A DNA stretch of 64,000 nt from Saccharospirillaceae bacterium. Lineage in GTDB: Bacteria > Pseudomonadota > Gammaproteobacteria > Pseudomonadales > Oceanobacteraceae. The notes beneath the pieces are model-generated. The model was given only the letters and a program-made list of their open reading frames with translations. It was not told the DNA's origin and did no database searches. The stretch's first letter is position 1. Each line of letters starts with the position of its first letter. Both the position numbers and the translations under genes were made by a program. This document shows positions 29,295 to 38,937 of the stretch, one piece after another. The stretch spans positions 1-64,000 of the forward strand of contig JAKVCS010000004.1 of NCBI GenBank assembly GCA_022448365.1. Reading direction: 5' to 3'.

Positions 29295-29313
29295 AATGAT
29301 AATTGATCGTATT
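29295..29313 (-). promoter_or_regulatory. Candidate Fur box upstream of the fagA-like/fumC operon
   Basis: AATGATAATTGATCGTATT contains a perfect TGATAAT half-site, the core of the 7-1-7 Fur consensus. The second half is poor. It sits about 25 bases upstream of the fagA-like ATG and overlaps A/T-rich stretches usable as a -10 box on the minus strand. Iron control is expected from the Pseudomonas counterpart. Confidence 0.4.
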
Positions 29314-29462
29314 TATAGGGCGTCACGCTGCAATAGTCAAGTAGGGTGGTCGTCGCGGGGGGAGCAACAAAGGCTCAGGGGGCTGATGTATAGCGGGATA
29401 TAATCAGGCTCAGGAGAATGTAATTTGGTTAAGAGGAGTCGCACCGTGACTTTTTCAGAAAC

Positions 29463-29493
29463 AAAAACAGCCTCTCAGACGGAGGCTGTTTTT
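29463..29493 (-). terminator. Rho-independent terminator ending the atu operon
   Basis: AAAAACAGCCTC and GAGGCTGTTTTT pair perfectly around a short loop, giving a T-run on both strands. It lies 26 bases beyond the stop of the last minus-strand gene (29519), so it can end that operon, and it may also work on the plus strand. Confidence 0.85.
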
Positions 29494-29518
29494 GAAGACC
29501 GCAATCATTCGCTCAGAC

Positions 29519-30235
29519 TTACAGTAATATCTTAAGCTCTTCGATTACGGGAGGGTTTTTCTGCGCTAAGGCTGCCAGTACTGGTTGATGCAAACGCCGC
29601 TTGTGTTCAGCAAAAATCGGACGACTCTTATTGAAGGTCCGTGCAAACTCCAGTGCACCTTGTTGCAGGGTTTCAACCGAATCGAAGGTTTTGTCGATGA
29701 AGGCGGCGTGCGCCATTTCCACTGCGCTCATCTTACGACCGGTCAGAATCATCTCGTTAAATGTATGCTTCGGAATCGCTTTCAGAATGACATCAATCAA
29801 GCCTGGAACAAACGGGATATTCATATCCACTTCCGGGAAGCAAACATAACCTCGATCGGAGCGCATAAAACGGAAATCACAAGCGGCGGCGATAACAATA
29901 CCGTTACCAAAGGTGTGGCCGTTCATCGCGGCGATAATCGGCATCGGGTATTGCATCATCAGCGTGTAGATTTCATCCATCGTGGATAAAAACGCTTTGA
30001 CATCATCGTGTTGACCACCCTGAATACTGGACATCAGCCACATGACATCAATCCCCTGACTCCAGTTCTTTTCATCACTGGAAGTCAGAATCAGTGCTTT
30101 ATTCGATTTTTCTGCCTCAACGTCTTGCAACAACGCTAATAATGTCTGGGCAAACTCCAGATTGTTGGCGTTTTTACCATTATCCATCGAAATAATGGCC
30201 ACTTTTCCATCGTTTTTGAGACTCAGTAATGGCAT
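29519..30235 (-). CDS. Enoyl-CoA isomerase/hydratase-family protein, ECI-like
   Basis: 238 residues, crotonase fold. The oxyanion-hole region is N-G-H-T-F-G-N-G at about 104-111, and the later F-P-E-V-D-M-N-I-P-F block resembles delta3,delta2-enoyl-CoA isomerases of the ECI type more than hydratases. The hydratase Glu pair is not obvious. It lies 6 bases after atuG and is last in the operon. It may shift double bonds in terpenoid or unsaturated acyl-CoA intermediates. It has no counterpart in the Pseudomonas atu operon. Confidence 0.7.
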   Translation of the reverse strand: MPLLSLKNDGKVAIISMDNGKNANNLEFAQTLLALLQDVEAEKSNKALILTSSDEKNWSQGIDVMWLMSSIQGGQHDDVKAFLSTMDEIYTLMMQYPMPIIAAMNGHTFGNGIVIAAACDFRFMRSDRGYVCFPEVDMNIPFVPGLIDVILKAIPKHTFNEMILTGRKMSAVEMAHAAFIDKTFDSVETLQQGALEFARTFNKSRPIFAEHKRRLHQPVLAALAQKNPPVIEELKILL

Positions 30236-30241
30236 AGGAAA

Positions 30242-31126
30242 TTACTCGCTTTCTAAACCAGCGAGTGGCGGTAACGTACCACGGACATATACCTCCGGTT
30301 CCTGAACAAATAAATCCGGCATTAAATCGGTTTTATCGCTTTCCGGATTGGCACGGAATTGTTCAAAATCTGTTACCCCTTCACCGCGTAGAAACTCCTC
30401 ATCGATCAGCAACTGACCTGTCACTTCACGGTCGGCTTTTTGCAGCAGAATATACGCCGCGTCGGCCATGATTTTTGGACCACGGGCACGATCAAAAGAT
30501 TGTTTACCACCAAACGATGTTGCGTCGGTATGAATAACGGTACGCGGCCACAAAGCATTTACTGCAATACCATAGCGCTTAAATTCATCCGACATACCCA
30601 GGGTCAACATCGACATACCGTATTTCGTTAACGTGTATGGCGAGTGATTGCGCAACCAGCGTCGATCCAGATCGAGGGGAGGGCACAGACTTAAAATATG
30701 GCCTTGTTCAGATTTTTTCAGATGCGGCAGTGCTTTCTGACTTAACAGAAATACAGCACGGAAGTTGACTTGCATCATCAGGTCGAGTTTTTTCAGCGGC
30801 GTCATTTCAACACCGGCAAGAGCAATAGCACCAGCGTTATTAATGATGACATCGATACCACCAAAACGTTCAACGGTTCTGGCAATCAGGTTATCGACAT
30901 CCTCTTCGGAACGAACATCAACTTTGACGGCTAACGCTTGGCCACCGGCTTCTTCTACTTCTTTGGCAACACTGTGGATGGTACCTTTGAGTTTTGGGTG
31001 CGGCTCATCAGACTTGGCTGCAATCACAATATTGGCGCCGTCACGTGCGCAGGTCAGCGCAATTTCACGACCAATGCCCCGGCTGGCACCGGTAATTATA
31101 ATGGTTTTGTTATTTAAGTTAGCCAT
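30242..31126 (-). CDS. atuG: Short-chain dehydrogenase, AtuG / HSDL2-like
   Basis: 294 residues. The NAD(P) motif T-G-A-S-R-G-I-G is at 12-19, N-N-A-G lies at about 95-98, and the active site appears as Y-T-L-T-K-Y-G (Y and K spaced by three). The C-terminal L-I-D-E-E-F-L-R-G-E-G-V is typical of the HSDL2-like branch. In the atu pathway such enzymes are assigned to citronellol/citronellal oxidation (AtuB/AtuG). It is read 76 bases after atuF. The exact substrate is inferred from context. Confidence 0.75.
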   Translation of the reverse strand: MANLNNKTIIITGASRGIGREIALTCARDGANIVIAAKSDEPHPKLKGTIHSVAKEVEEAGGQALAVKVDVRSEEDVDNLIARTVERFGGIDVIINNAGAIALAGVEMTPLKKLDLMMQVNFRAVFLLSQKALPHLKKSEQGHILSLCPPLDLDRRWLRNHSPYTLTKYGMSMLTLGMSDEFKRYGIAVNALWPRTVIHTDATSFGGKQSFDRARGPKIMADAAYILLQKADREVTGQLLIDEEFLRGEGVTDFEQFRANPESDKTDLMPDLFVQEPEVYVRGTLPPLAGLESE

Positions 31127-31202
31127 TGTGTATACCTGTTCTTTTAAGTCGCATGGGGCAACTTATCGAGTAATTATTAAGGGTAATGGGTTGGTCACCC
31201 GT

Positions 31203-33170
31203 TTATTCTGATGCTTCTAACTGAATTAATAGCTGACGACCTTTAACCTGATCGCCTTCGTTAACCAGTACTTCTTTAACGATACCGCTTACGCCTGCTT
31301 TTAACGGATGCTCCATCTTCATCGCTTCCAGCACCGTCAGGGTTTGCCCTTGTTCAACCTGCTGACCCGCTTCTACCAGTACTGCAATCATGGCGCCGTC
31401 CATCGAAGCACGAACCTGATCTGAACCTCCGGCCTGAGTGCTGGCAGAAGTCAGAGTGACATCACGCAGGCACAAGTTACCTCGTGTGGTATTAATCCAG
31501 CACTCGTTCTCAGCAGACTGAACAATACTGACCGTCTTTTGAATACCGTCTGACTCGTAACGCAGCTGGTGGCTGTTGCGGGATACCGTCCGCAGACAGA
31601 AGCGCTCTTCTGTCGCAACTAACTTCACATAAATCAAACTGCGATCAACGCGATCTTGTTGAATTTCAACTTCTGCAACATCGTCGTTATGAGCAATTTT
31701 GCCAAAGCGAGTACCTAAAGGGTTGTTATGGAAACCGTCTGGTGCATTGAGAATTAAAGCGGCCAGAGCGACGTCTTCAGAGCGTGCTTTTAATGGCTGC
31801 ATACACTCTGATGCTTCCATATGCTCAGCAATAAAGGCTGTGGTCGCTTCGCCTGCTATAAACTCAGGGTGTTTTAAACAGTTCGCCAGAAAAGCGCGAT
31901 TATCCTGAATACCTAATAAGCTGGAATCTTCAACCAGGCGTATAAGACGGCGACGTGATTGCTCACGATTGTTTCCAAAGCTGATTAATTTCGCCAGCAT
32001 CGGATCGTAGTGGGGTGTTACGGTTTGACCTTGCTTAATACCACTGTCGATGCGTAAACCGTCTCCGGTATCTGCCGGGTTCCACTGTAATAATTGACCG
32101 GTTTGCGGCACAAAGTTATTGGCAGGATCTTCGGCATATAAACGCACCTCCATAGCATGGCCGTTCAACCGGATATCGCTTTGTGTTAAGCCCAGTGGCT
32201 CACCAGCAGCAACCTGTAGTTGCAGTGCAACCAAATCGAGACCTGTGATCAATTCCGTTACTGGGTGCTCCACCTGCAAGCGGGTATTCATTTCCAGAAA
32301 GTAGAAGTTCTTATCGCTATCAACCAGGAATTCAACGGTACCAGCACCACGGTATTTACAACTTTTAGCAGCCGCAACGGCTGCCTCACCCATGGTCTTT
32401 CTCAGGGCGTCATCAACAAAGGGGGAAGGCGCTTCCTCTACGACTTTCTGATGGCGGCGTTGTACCGAGCAATCGCGCTCACCCAGATAGATGGTATTAC
32501 CAAAGGAATCGGCAAATACCTGAATTTCGATATGACGCGGCTGCATTACCGCTTTTTCAATAATTAATTCACCACTACCAAAGGCATTCTGTGCCTCCGA
32601 TCGTGCAGAGTGAATATGCTCGTCTAATGTGTCAGCATCCGTAACCAAACGCATGCCACGGCCGCCACCACCGGCACTGGCTTTCAGCATGACCGGCATG
32701 CCAATCTCTAATGCCGCTTTCTTCAGCACCTGATCAGATTGATCAGCACCTTCGTAACCCGGAATACAGGGAACACCAGCTTCAATCATGGCGATTTTTG
32801 ATTGACGCTTACTGCCCATTAATTCGATGGCGGCTGCGGTTGGGCCAATAAATACCATCCCGGCTTTTTCCACAGCCTGGGAAAAATCAGAATTTTCGGA
32901 TAAAAAACCGTAACCCGGATGAATCGCATCAGCGCCGGTTTTTATCGCAGCAGCAAGAATCTTATCGCTGCATAAGTAGCTTTCACCAACAGCAGCGGGA
33001 CCAATACAAACGGCTTCATCTGCGATTTGTACGTGTGGCGCTTCTCGATCTGCTTCCGAGAAAACCGCAACTGTACGATAGCCTTGTGCTTTCGCGGTGC
33101 GGATCACACGCACTGCAATTTCGCCACGATTGGCCACTAATACTTTGCTGAAAGGGGAGTTACTTATCAT
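31203..33170 (-). CDS. atuF: Geranyl-CoA carboxylase, biotin-carrying alpha subunit AtuF
   Basis: 655 residues from ATG 33170. The frame continues into atuE but the extra residues are not family sequence. Domain order: biotin carboxylase (about 6-450; V-L-V-A-N-R-G-E-I-A start, ATP-grasp loop with A-S-A-G-G-G-G-R-G-M-R), a linker domain, then a biotinyl domain with E-A-M-K-M-E at about 615-620 (biotin on K618). It carboxylates biotin for the AtuC transferase. It could also be a methylcrotonyl-CoA carboxylase subunit by sequence alone; atuA and atuD-like neighbours and no HMG-CoA lyase favour geranyl-CoA carboxylase. It overlaps atuE by 11 bases. Confidence 0.82.
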   Translation of the reverse strand: MISNSPFSKVLVANRGEIAVRVIRTAKAQGYRTVAVFSEADREAPHVQIADEAVCIGPAAVGESYLCSDKILAAAIKTGADAIHPGYGFLSENSDFSQAVEKAGMVFIGPTAAAIELMGSKRQSKIAMIEAGVPCIPGYEGADQSDQVLKKAALEIGMPVMLKASAGGGGRGMRLVTDADTLDEHIHSARSEAQNAFGSGELIIEKAVMQPRHIEIQVFADSFGNTIYLGERDCSVQRRHQKVVEEAPSPFVDDALRKTMGEAAVAAAKSCKYRGAGTVEFLVDSDKNFYFLEMNTRLQVEHPVTELITGLDLVALQLQVAAGEPLGLTQSDIRLNGHAMEVRLYAEDPANNFVPQTGQLLQWNPADTGDGLRIDSGIKQGQTVTPHYDPMLAKLISFGNNREQSRRRLIRLVEDSSLLGIQDNRAFLANCLKHPEFIAGEATTAFIAEHMEASECMQPLKARSEDVALAALILNAPDGFHNNPLGTRFGKIAHNDDVAEVEIQQDRVDRSLIYVKLVATEERFCLRTVSRNSHQLRYESDGIQKTVSIVQSAENECWINTTRGNLCLRDVTLTSASTQAGGSDQVRASMDGAMIAVLVEAGQQVEQGQTLTVLEAMKMEHPLKAGVSGIVKEVLVNEGDQVKGRQLLIQLEASE

Positions 33171-33984
33171 TATCAGACGCCCAATTTGGTTTGCGTTTTT
33201 CCATAAAAGCGCTGGCGCCTTCACGCCCTTCGCTGACCACGGCTGCGGCAAAATTATCAGCAGCCTGATCTAATAACTTGCTGACGGTTTTTCCATTTTC
33301 TGTATCGACACTGTTGTTAACCGCATGCAGCAGTGCCTTAGTTTGGGCTGTTGCTTGTGGTGCACATTTCAATGCCGACTGAATACCCTGCTGAATCAGT
33401 TCCCGCTGTTGCTCATCAGAGTGTGCCAACTGATGGATTAAATTCAGATGTAATGCTTCTTCAGCGCCTATCTTCTGACCCAATAGAGCCAAGCGACGTG
33501 CTTGTGTCATACCCATTCGCTTCACGACAAACGGAGCGATTTGCGCCGGGATAATACCGAGAGATGTCTCAGGCAGAGCAAAGCGGGTACTTTTATCGGC
33601 TACGGCATAATCACTGACACACGCCAGACCGAATCCACCGCCCATCACCGCACCTTTTAATGAGCAGATAACGACGGCTGGTAACTGGTCAGCTGTTTCG
33701 ATCATATGGCCAAAAGCGCGGTTAAAATCACGTAGCTTTTGTGAATCGCCCCCGGCACTTTGCATATCTTTAATATCGCCACCGGCGCAAAAGTGATCGC
33801 CAGCGCCTTCAAGTAGTACAACCCGATGACCACTGTTTTTTACAGCATCCATCACGGTAACCAGTTCTGTGACCATCTCAAGGCTCATGGCGTTAGCCAG
33901 TTGTGGTCGGTTCAGACGTATCGTCAGCAGAGGCTTCTGATCGACAATTTCCAGCGTATTAAAGTGTTGTGTTAACTCGGTCAT
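33160..33984 (-). CDS. atuE: Isohexenylglutaconyl-CoA hydratase AtuE
   Basis: 274 residues, crotonase family. The oxyanion-hole signature L-K-G-A-V-M-G-G-G-F-G-L lies at about 108-119 and A-G-G-D-I-K-D-M at about 67-74. L-P-E-T-S-L-G-I-I-P-A-Q has the conserved Glu. In the acyclic terpene pathway AtuE hydrates isohexenylglutaconyl-CoA, the product of geranyl-CoA carboxylase. Its place between atuD and atuF matches Pseudomonas order exactly (D-E-F). Confidence 0.78.
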   Translation of the reverse strand: MTELTQHFNTLEIVDQKPLLTIRLNRPQLANAMSLEMVTELVTVMDAVKNSGHRVVLLEGAGDHFCAGGDIKDMQSAGGDSQKLRDFNRAFGHMIETADQLPAVVICSLKGAVMGGGFGLACVSDYAVADKSTRFALPETSLGIIPAQIAPFVVKRMGMTQARRLALLGQKIGAEEALHLNLIHQLAHSDEQQRELIQQGIQSALKCAPQATAQTKALLHAVNNSVDTENGKTVSKLLDQAADNFAAAVVSEGREGASAFMEKRKPNWASDNDK

Positions 33985-34035
33985 GACATTACCAGTTTTA
34001 ATATTTCTACCTGTTCTGACGCTATTATTTATCGG

Positions 34036-35193
34036 TTACTTCGACCGGCTTGGTAAAATGCCCATATATTTGCAGATAATACCCAGCATAATTTCATCGG
34101 CCCCACCGCCAATGGAACCCAGGCGGTTATCACGATAAAAGCGTGAAACCACGTTATCCCACATAAAGCCCATTCCTCCCCAGTACTGCATACAGGCATC
34201 GGTAACTTCACGGGATAAACGACCAGATTTCAGTTTTGCCATGGATGCCAGGCGCGTCATATCTTCTTTATTGAGGTAACCTTCGCAGGCCTGGTAAACC
34301 ATACACCGCAGAGATTCGATCTCGGTCTGTAGTTCTGCCAAGCGAAAGTGAACAACCTGATTATTGATAATTGGCTGGCCAAAAGTGTGGCGATCGCGGG
34401 TATAGTCAATCGTACTGTCAATACAGATTTCCATCGCTTTGAGCGACATCGCTGCCACATACAAACGTTCTTCCTGAAATTGCATCATCTGCATCATAAA
34501 ACCAGCACCCTCTGAACCAATAAGGTTCTTCTGTGGTACACGTACGTTGTCAAAGAATATTTGTGCCGTGTCCGAAGATCGCATTCCGAGTTTATTCAGT
34601 TTTTCGGAGAAACTAACCCCTTCAAGATCCAGGGGGACAACAATCAAAGATTTATTTTTGTGCGCTTTATCGTCAGATGTGTTCGCTAATAAACAAACGA
34701 AGTCGGCCTGAGTGGAGTTCGTGATCCACATTTTCGTACCGTTGATGATGTAATCGTCGCCGTCTTTGACTGCTGTGGTTTTAATAGCAGCAACGTCGGA
34801 GCCTGCACCCGGCTCACTCACTCCAATACAAGCAACCATGTCACCAGCAACAGCTGGTGCCAGGAAAGTTTCTTTTATGTAATCAGAGCCAAAGCGGGCC
34901 AGTGCCGGCGTTGCCATGCAGGTTTGTACTCCAATTGCCATGGGCACGCCGCCACATAAAATACCTCCGAATTCTTCCGCAGCTGCCATTTCATAGGAGA
35001 AATCCAGGCCCATACCGCCAGCAGATTCAGGTTTACTGATGCCCAGCAGTCCCAGATTTCCCATTTTTTTGAACAGCTCCTTGGCCGGGAAGATACCTTC
35101 TTTTTCCCACTGCTCTACGTACGGATTAATTTCGTTTTCCACAAAGTTGCGGACGGTACGTTTCAGCTCTTTATGTTCTTGTGTCAGGATCAT
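34036..35193 (-). CDS. atuD: Citronellyl-CoA dehydrogenase AtuD
   Basis: 385 residues, acyl-CoA dehydrogenase length. Domain order is N-terminal helical, beta barrel with G-V-S-E-P-G-A-G-S-D-V and W-I-T-N-S, and the C-terminal helical domain with D-R-H-T-F-G-Q-P-I and Q-Y-W-G-G-M-G-F. It oxidises citronellyl-CoA to geranyl-CoA with FAD, passing electrons to ETF. The specific substrate follows from its place between atuC and atuE. It starts 64 bases after atuC. Confidence 0.8.
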   Translation of the reverse strand: MILTQEHKELKRTVRNFVENEINPYVEQWEKEGIFPAKELFKKMGNLGLLGISKPESAGGMGLDFSYEMAAAEEFGGILCGGVPMAIGVQTCMATPALARFGSDYIKETFLAPAVAGDMVACIGVSEPGAGSDVAAIKTTAVKDGDDYIINGTKMWITNSTQADFVCLLANTSDDKAHKNKSLIVVPLDLEGVSFSEKLNKLGMRSSDTAQIFFDNVRVPQKNLIGSEGAGFMMQMMQFQEERLYVAAMSLKAMEICIDSTIDYTRDRHTFGQPIINNQVVHFRLAELQTEIESLRCMVYQACEGYLNKEDMTRLASMAKLKSGRLSREVTDACMQYWGGMGFMWDNVVSRFYRDNRLGSIGGGADEIMLGIICKYMGILPSRSK

Positions 35194-35257
35194 GGTTTGC
35201 TCCGTTTTAGCTGGGTACTACTATTTAATTTCTTTAATTGAGTTTGCTATTCGAGTA

Positions 35258-36874
35258 TCAGAAACGCGCTACACCAAAACTATTGGCCTGTAACGAGCGT
35301 TGTTTCTCTTCATTACATATATCTAATAGATGAATCATCAGGCGGCGGGTATCCCGCGGATCAATTAAACCGTCATCCCACAGGCGTGCGGTTCCGAACA
35401 GGGACGTCGAACCGGCGTCCAGTTTTGCAGCTGTTATTTGCTCTAACTGATCCAGTTGTTCCTGATTCGGTTCCATTCCCATTTTTAATTGTTTTTCTTC
35501 GGTAACGATACGCAGTACCTTGCCTGCCTGAGCACCACCCATGACGGCTGTTTTGCTGTTTGGCCAGGCAAAAATAAAACGAGGATCTAAGCCACGGCCA
35601 CACATAGCATAATTTCCCGCTCCGTAAGAACCACCCACAACGATAGAAATTTTCGGTACTGTCGCATTTGCGACGGCCTGTAGCATCTTGGAACCATGTT
35701 TAATAATTCCATTCTGCTCAGATTCGGTACCCACCATAAAGCCCGTGGTGTTATGCAGAAATAACAGTGCGATATTGCTCTGATTACACAGTTGAATAAA
35801 TTGCGCTGCTTTATTTGCGCCTTTGGCAGTGATTGGACCATTGTTACCAATAATACCGCAGGCTTTTCCACCGATATGTGTGAAACCACACACAGTTTGA
35901 TGATCAAATTCGGGCTTAAAATCCTGAAATTTCGAACCGTCAGCAATTCGGGCAACAATTTCGCGTACGTCGTAAGGCGTTTTGGAGTCTGCCGGGACCA
36001 CACCAATCAGTTCCTCGGGGGAGTACCGTGGTTCTTCAAATGGCACCTCATTTTTTGTTGGCAGTTGCTCATTCCACGGTATCGACTGCATGATTTCACG
36101 TGCAATGCGAATACCATCGGCATCGTCTTCCGCCAGGTAATCTGCCGTGCCTGCATCCAGTGCATGTAACTCAGCACCGCCTAATTCCTCATCGGTGGCA
36201 ATTTCACCCGTAGCCGCTTTTAGCAGGGGGGGGCCCGCCAGGAACATTTTAGCTTTACCGCGAACGGCAATCACGTAATCAGATAAACCCGGTTGGTAAG
36301 CACCACCGGCAGTAGCGTTACCGTGAACAACCGTTACTTGTGGAATACCTGCAGCACTTAAACGTGCCTGGTTGGCAAAAGCCTGAGCTCCCGGAACAAA
36401 TACATCGGTCGCGTAGTTGAGATTGGCGCCACCACTTTCTGCCAGAGTGACCACTGGTAGTTTATTAGCCCGGGCAATTTCCTGAATACGCAGTGTTTTA
36501 TCCAGACCAGCAGGAGAAATAGTGCCACCTTTGATCGCGCTGTTATTTATCTGAATAACACAACGAATGCCGGCGATATGACCCATGCCTGCAATAATGC
36601 CACCACCTGCTGCGCTACCGTCTTTATCATCGTGCATACGGAAACCAGCGAGCGAACATAATTCGATAAATTCAGAGCCTGGATCCAACAATAGATTCAG
36701 GCGCTCGCGGGGTAATAATTTGCCACGCTTATGAAATTTTTCCTGAGCCTGTTGCGCTTTTTCCAACACTTTTTGTTCAATGGTGCGGAACTCGTCCAGA
36801 GCCGTCAGCATCGCATCACGATTGGCCTGAAATTCGGCAGTATTGCTATCAATATCTGAAGATAAATGAGTCAT
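35258..36874 (-). CDS. atuC: Geranyl-CoA carboxylase, carboxyltransferase beta subunit AtuC
   Basis: 538 residues, the size of MCC/GCC beta subunits. The family start R-G-K-L-L-P-R-E-R-L-N-L-L-L-D-P-G is at about 50-66, and T-G-F-M-V-G, K-H-G-S-K-M and G-A-G-N-Y-A-M-C-G-R-G mark the C-terminal half. It transfers the carboxyl group from biotin on AtuF to geranyl-CoA. The residue that separates geranyl-CoA from methylcrotonyl-CoA enzymes cannot be placed without an alignment. It begins 7 bases after atuA. Confidence 0.82.
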   Translation of the reverse strand: MTHLSSDIDSNTAEFQANRDAMLTALDEFRTIEQKVLEKAQQAQEKFHKRGKLLPRERLNLLLDPGSEFIELCSLAGFRMHDDKDGSAAGGGIIAGMGHIAGIRCVIQINNSAIKGGTISPAGLDKTLRIQEIARANKLPVVTLAESGGANLNYATDVFVPGAQAFANQARLSAAGIPQVTVVHGNATAGGAYQPGLSDYVIAVRGKAKMFLAGPPLLKAATGEIATDEELGGAELHALDAGTADYLAEDDADGIRIAREIMQSIPWNEQLPTKNEVPFEEPRYSPEELIGVVPADSKTPYDVREIVARIADGSKFQDFKPEFDHQTVCGFTHIGGKACGIIGNNGPITAKGANKAAQFIQLCNQSNIALLFLHNTTGFMVGTESEQNGIIKHGSKMLQAVANATVPKISIVVGGSYGAGNYAMCGRGLDPRFIFAWPNSKTAVMGGAQAGKVLRIVTEEKQLKMGMEPNQEQLDQLEQITAAKLDAGSTSLFGTARLWDDGLIDPRDTRRLMIHLLDICNEEKQRSLQANSFGVARF

Positions 36875-36881
36875 TAGAAGT

Positions 36882-38720
36882 TCACTTATTGATTAATTTG
36901 TTGTAAGCCGAGGTCGCTTTTTGGGCAATTACTTCCGTCACTTTAACCGGCATATCCAGTAGTTGTTGCGCAGCGGCTTTACCTTGTGGATCAATTCGCA
37001 GACTGGCAATGCCACCGCCACCCAGCGCATTTTCCAGTAGCAGGTTGAAGGCATTTAAACCCGGTAGTTCGAACAGGGTCGCAGTACTGTGGTGATCATC
37101 TAATAAATGACGTAAATATTTGGATACAGCATCCGGGCGCAATGCTTGTTGGATATAAGGAAGGTATTCAGCGTCACGCGCCATGACACCAATATTGCAA
37201 TGGTTACCTTTATCACCACTGCGGGCTACTGCCAGGTAGATCAGCGGAATTTCAGTATGGAGGGTAGCAATATCCGCATTATTTTCCGGATCGATACGCG
37301 TGGTTGTATACTCCAATCGGGTATTGGTATCAATATCAACAGGAGTGTTGGTCTTTTGGCTTTGTTCTGCGTTCATCAGTTTGATGCTTACCGACAGCTT
37401 TTCTTTTGGCCACAGGAACGAGAATAAACGAATGCTTGGCCCCGGCTTTGGACGACCGCCAACCAACCCCGTAATTCCCGGTGCCATACTTGTGGCTGCC
37501 TGGGCAATCTCACGAGCGAAAATGGCCAACGCGTGTTTGTCGTCATGTTGTACCGAAATTTTTACGATCACTTCACGGCTATCGGATCCAGCAGAGTGAG
37601 AACCATAGGTAGTTTCGCTGCCGAGAATTTCGATGTTTTTGTCTTTGAAATCACCAAATTTTTGCACGGTCAGCAATGTGCTGACTCGTTGGATAATGGC
37701 ATCAGCAACGGCCTGACCTTTTTGTGCGGCTTCTCTGCCACCAATCATAAACGTGGCGGTACAACGGAAGCCGTCCATATACGTGGCTGATACTTTATAT
37801 TGGTCGCTGGGCATGCGACCTTTGGCATTGCTGACTCTCACCTGATTATCGCCGACCTGTTCGAGATGTACCTGGCTGAAATCACAGCTTACATCGGGCA
37901 ACAAATAGTTTGCCGGATCGCCGATTTCGTATAACAGCTGTTCGCCAACCGTATGGTGAGAAATCAGGCCACCGGTGTTGTCCGGTTTTGAAACAATAAA
38001 GCTGCCGTCTTCGTAACATTCCACAATTGGGAATCCCATATTGGCGTAACCGGCAGCGACCAATTGCCAATCGGTGAAATTACCGCCGGTACACTGGGTA
38101 CCACATTCAATGATATGGCCTGCCAAGGATCCCTGGGCCAGTTTGTCGTAGTCGTCCGTTTGCCAGCCAAACTCGTGCATTAGCGGCCCGAGCGTAACGG
38201 CAGAATCAACACAGCGACCGGTTATTACGATATCGGCACCGGCAGCCAGTGCCTGGGCGACAGCAGGGGCACCCAGATAGGCGTTAATACTCAGACATTG
38301 CCCTGGTAGTGCTGCACCTGAAAACATTTCGGTTACACCGGCTTCGATGAACTGCGCCTGATCCATCGTCAGGTTGTCGCCTTCAACTGCCGCTACGGTG
38401 AGTTGAAGGCCTGCGCTGTCGATGACCGCCTGCAGTGCCTGAGCGCACCCGGATACGTTGATACCGCCAGCATTACTGACAACCTTGATGCCTTGCGTGG
38501 CAATGGCAGACAGCAGTGGTTTCAGCACCTGTACAAAATCCGGAGCAAAGCCAGCCTCTGGATTCTTCAGGCGTGCACCTGCCATGATCGACAAGGTGAC
38601 CTCGGCCAGGTAATCAAACACCAGATAGTCCAACTTCCCCTGATTGACCAACTGGTGAGCGGCGACGCTGGTATCGCCCCAGAAGGCTGATGCGCAACCG
38701 ATTCGAATGCTTTTGCTCAT
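36882..38720 (-). CDS. atuA: Acyclic terpene utilisation protein AtuA (DUF1446 plus C-terminal domain)
   Basis: 612 residues from ATG 38720; ATG 38738 would add six residues. Residues about 3-450 form the AtuA core (DUF1446): [10 protein letters not shown] start, [24 protein letters not shown] and [10 protein letters not shown]. The last 120 residues form the ferredoxin-fold AtuA C-domain ([13 protein letters not shown]). AtuA is needed for citronellol growth in Pseudomonas but its reaction is not established. It is the first gene of the operon, after the operator region. Presence of this family is the best sign that the cluster is atu, not leucine degradation. Confidence 0.85.
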   Translation of the reverse strand: MSKSIRIGCASAFWGDTSVAAHQLVNQGKLDYLVFDYLAEVTLSIMAGARLKNPEAGFAPDFVQVLKPLLSAIATQGIKVVSNAGGINVSGCAQALQAVIDSAGLQLTVAAVEGDNLTMDQAQFIEAGVTEMFSGAALPGQCLSINAYLGAPAVAQALAAGADIVITGRCVDSAVTLGPLMHEFGWQTDDYDKLAQGSLAGHIIECGTQCTGGNFTDWQLVAAGYANMGFPIVECYEDGSFIVSKPDNTGGLISHHTVGEQLLYEIGDPANYLLPDVSCDFSQVHLEQVGDNQVRVSNAKGRMPSDQYKVSATYMDGFRCTATFMIGGREAAQKGQAVADAIIQRVSTLLTVQKFGDFKDKNIEILGSETTYGSHSAGSDSREVIVKISVQHDDKHALAIFAREIAQAATSMAPGITGLVGGRPKPGPSIRLFSFLWPKEKLSVSIKLMNAEQSQKTNTPVDIDTNTRLEYTTTRIDPENNADIATLHTEIPLIYLAVARSGDKGNHCNIGVMARDAEYLPYIQQALRPDAVSKYLRHLLDDHHSTATLFELPGLNAFNLLLENALGGGGIASLRIDPQGKAAAQQLLDMPVKVTEVIAQKATSAYNKLINK

Positions 38721-38782
38721 GTTAATGTCCCATCCCATTGATCGACGTTTGGGATTCTTATGAATAACGGTTGAAATAGGCT

Positions 38783-38800
38783 ACCAAGCAAGCGCTTGGT
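38783..38800. promoter_or_regulatory. Candidate AtuR operator between atuA and atuR
   Basis: ACCAAGC-AAGC-GCTTGGT is a perfect 7-4-7 inverted repeat in the 217-base gap between the two divergent genes. Palindromes of this CAAGC/GCTTG kind are typical of TetR-type regulators of acyl-CoA catabolism. AtuR of Pseudomonas is known to repress from this intergenic position. Confidence 0.65.
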
Positions 38801-38828
38801 TTGTAAATCCCTAATTCATGGTTACAAT
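38801..38828 (+). promoter_or_regulatory. Candidate promoter of the atuR-like gene
   Basis: TTGTAA (38801-38806) and TACAAT (38823-38828) are separated by 16 bases. The operator palindrome abuts the -35 box directly, so the regulator could repress its own gene. The -35 matches only four of six consensus bases. Confidence 0.4.
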
Positions 38829-38937
38829 AAAACCAATCCGCCAGATGGGTGTATCAACGTGCTTTAGTAAGTGATCACCAGCGCGCTTTGCGCGATAATC
38901 CGGCGGTTCTCTGAAGAGCTAGTCGGAATAACGAAAT

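Noticed and set aside
29443-29532. A GTG-started reading frame of 29 codons after an AAGAGGAG site
   Set aside because: It runs through the terminator hairpin at 29463-29493 and into the 3' end of the isomerase gene; the ribosome-site match is probably chance.
30242-38720. Leucine/isovalerate (liu) degradation cluster as an alternative reading
   Set aside because: The carboxylase and acyl-CoA dehydrogenase would fit, but there is no HMG-CoA lyase or isovaleryl-specific context, and AtuA plus the A-C-D-E-F-G order points to the atu pathway.
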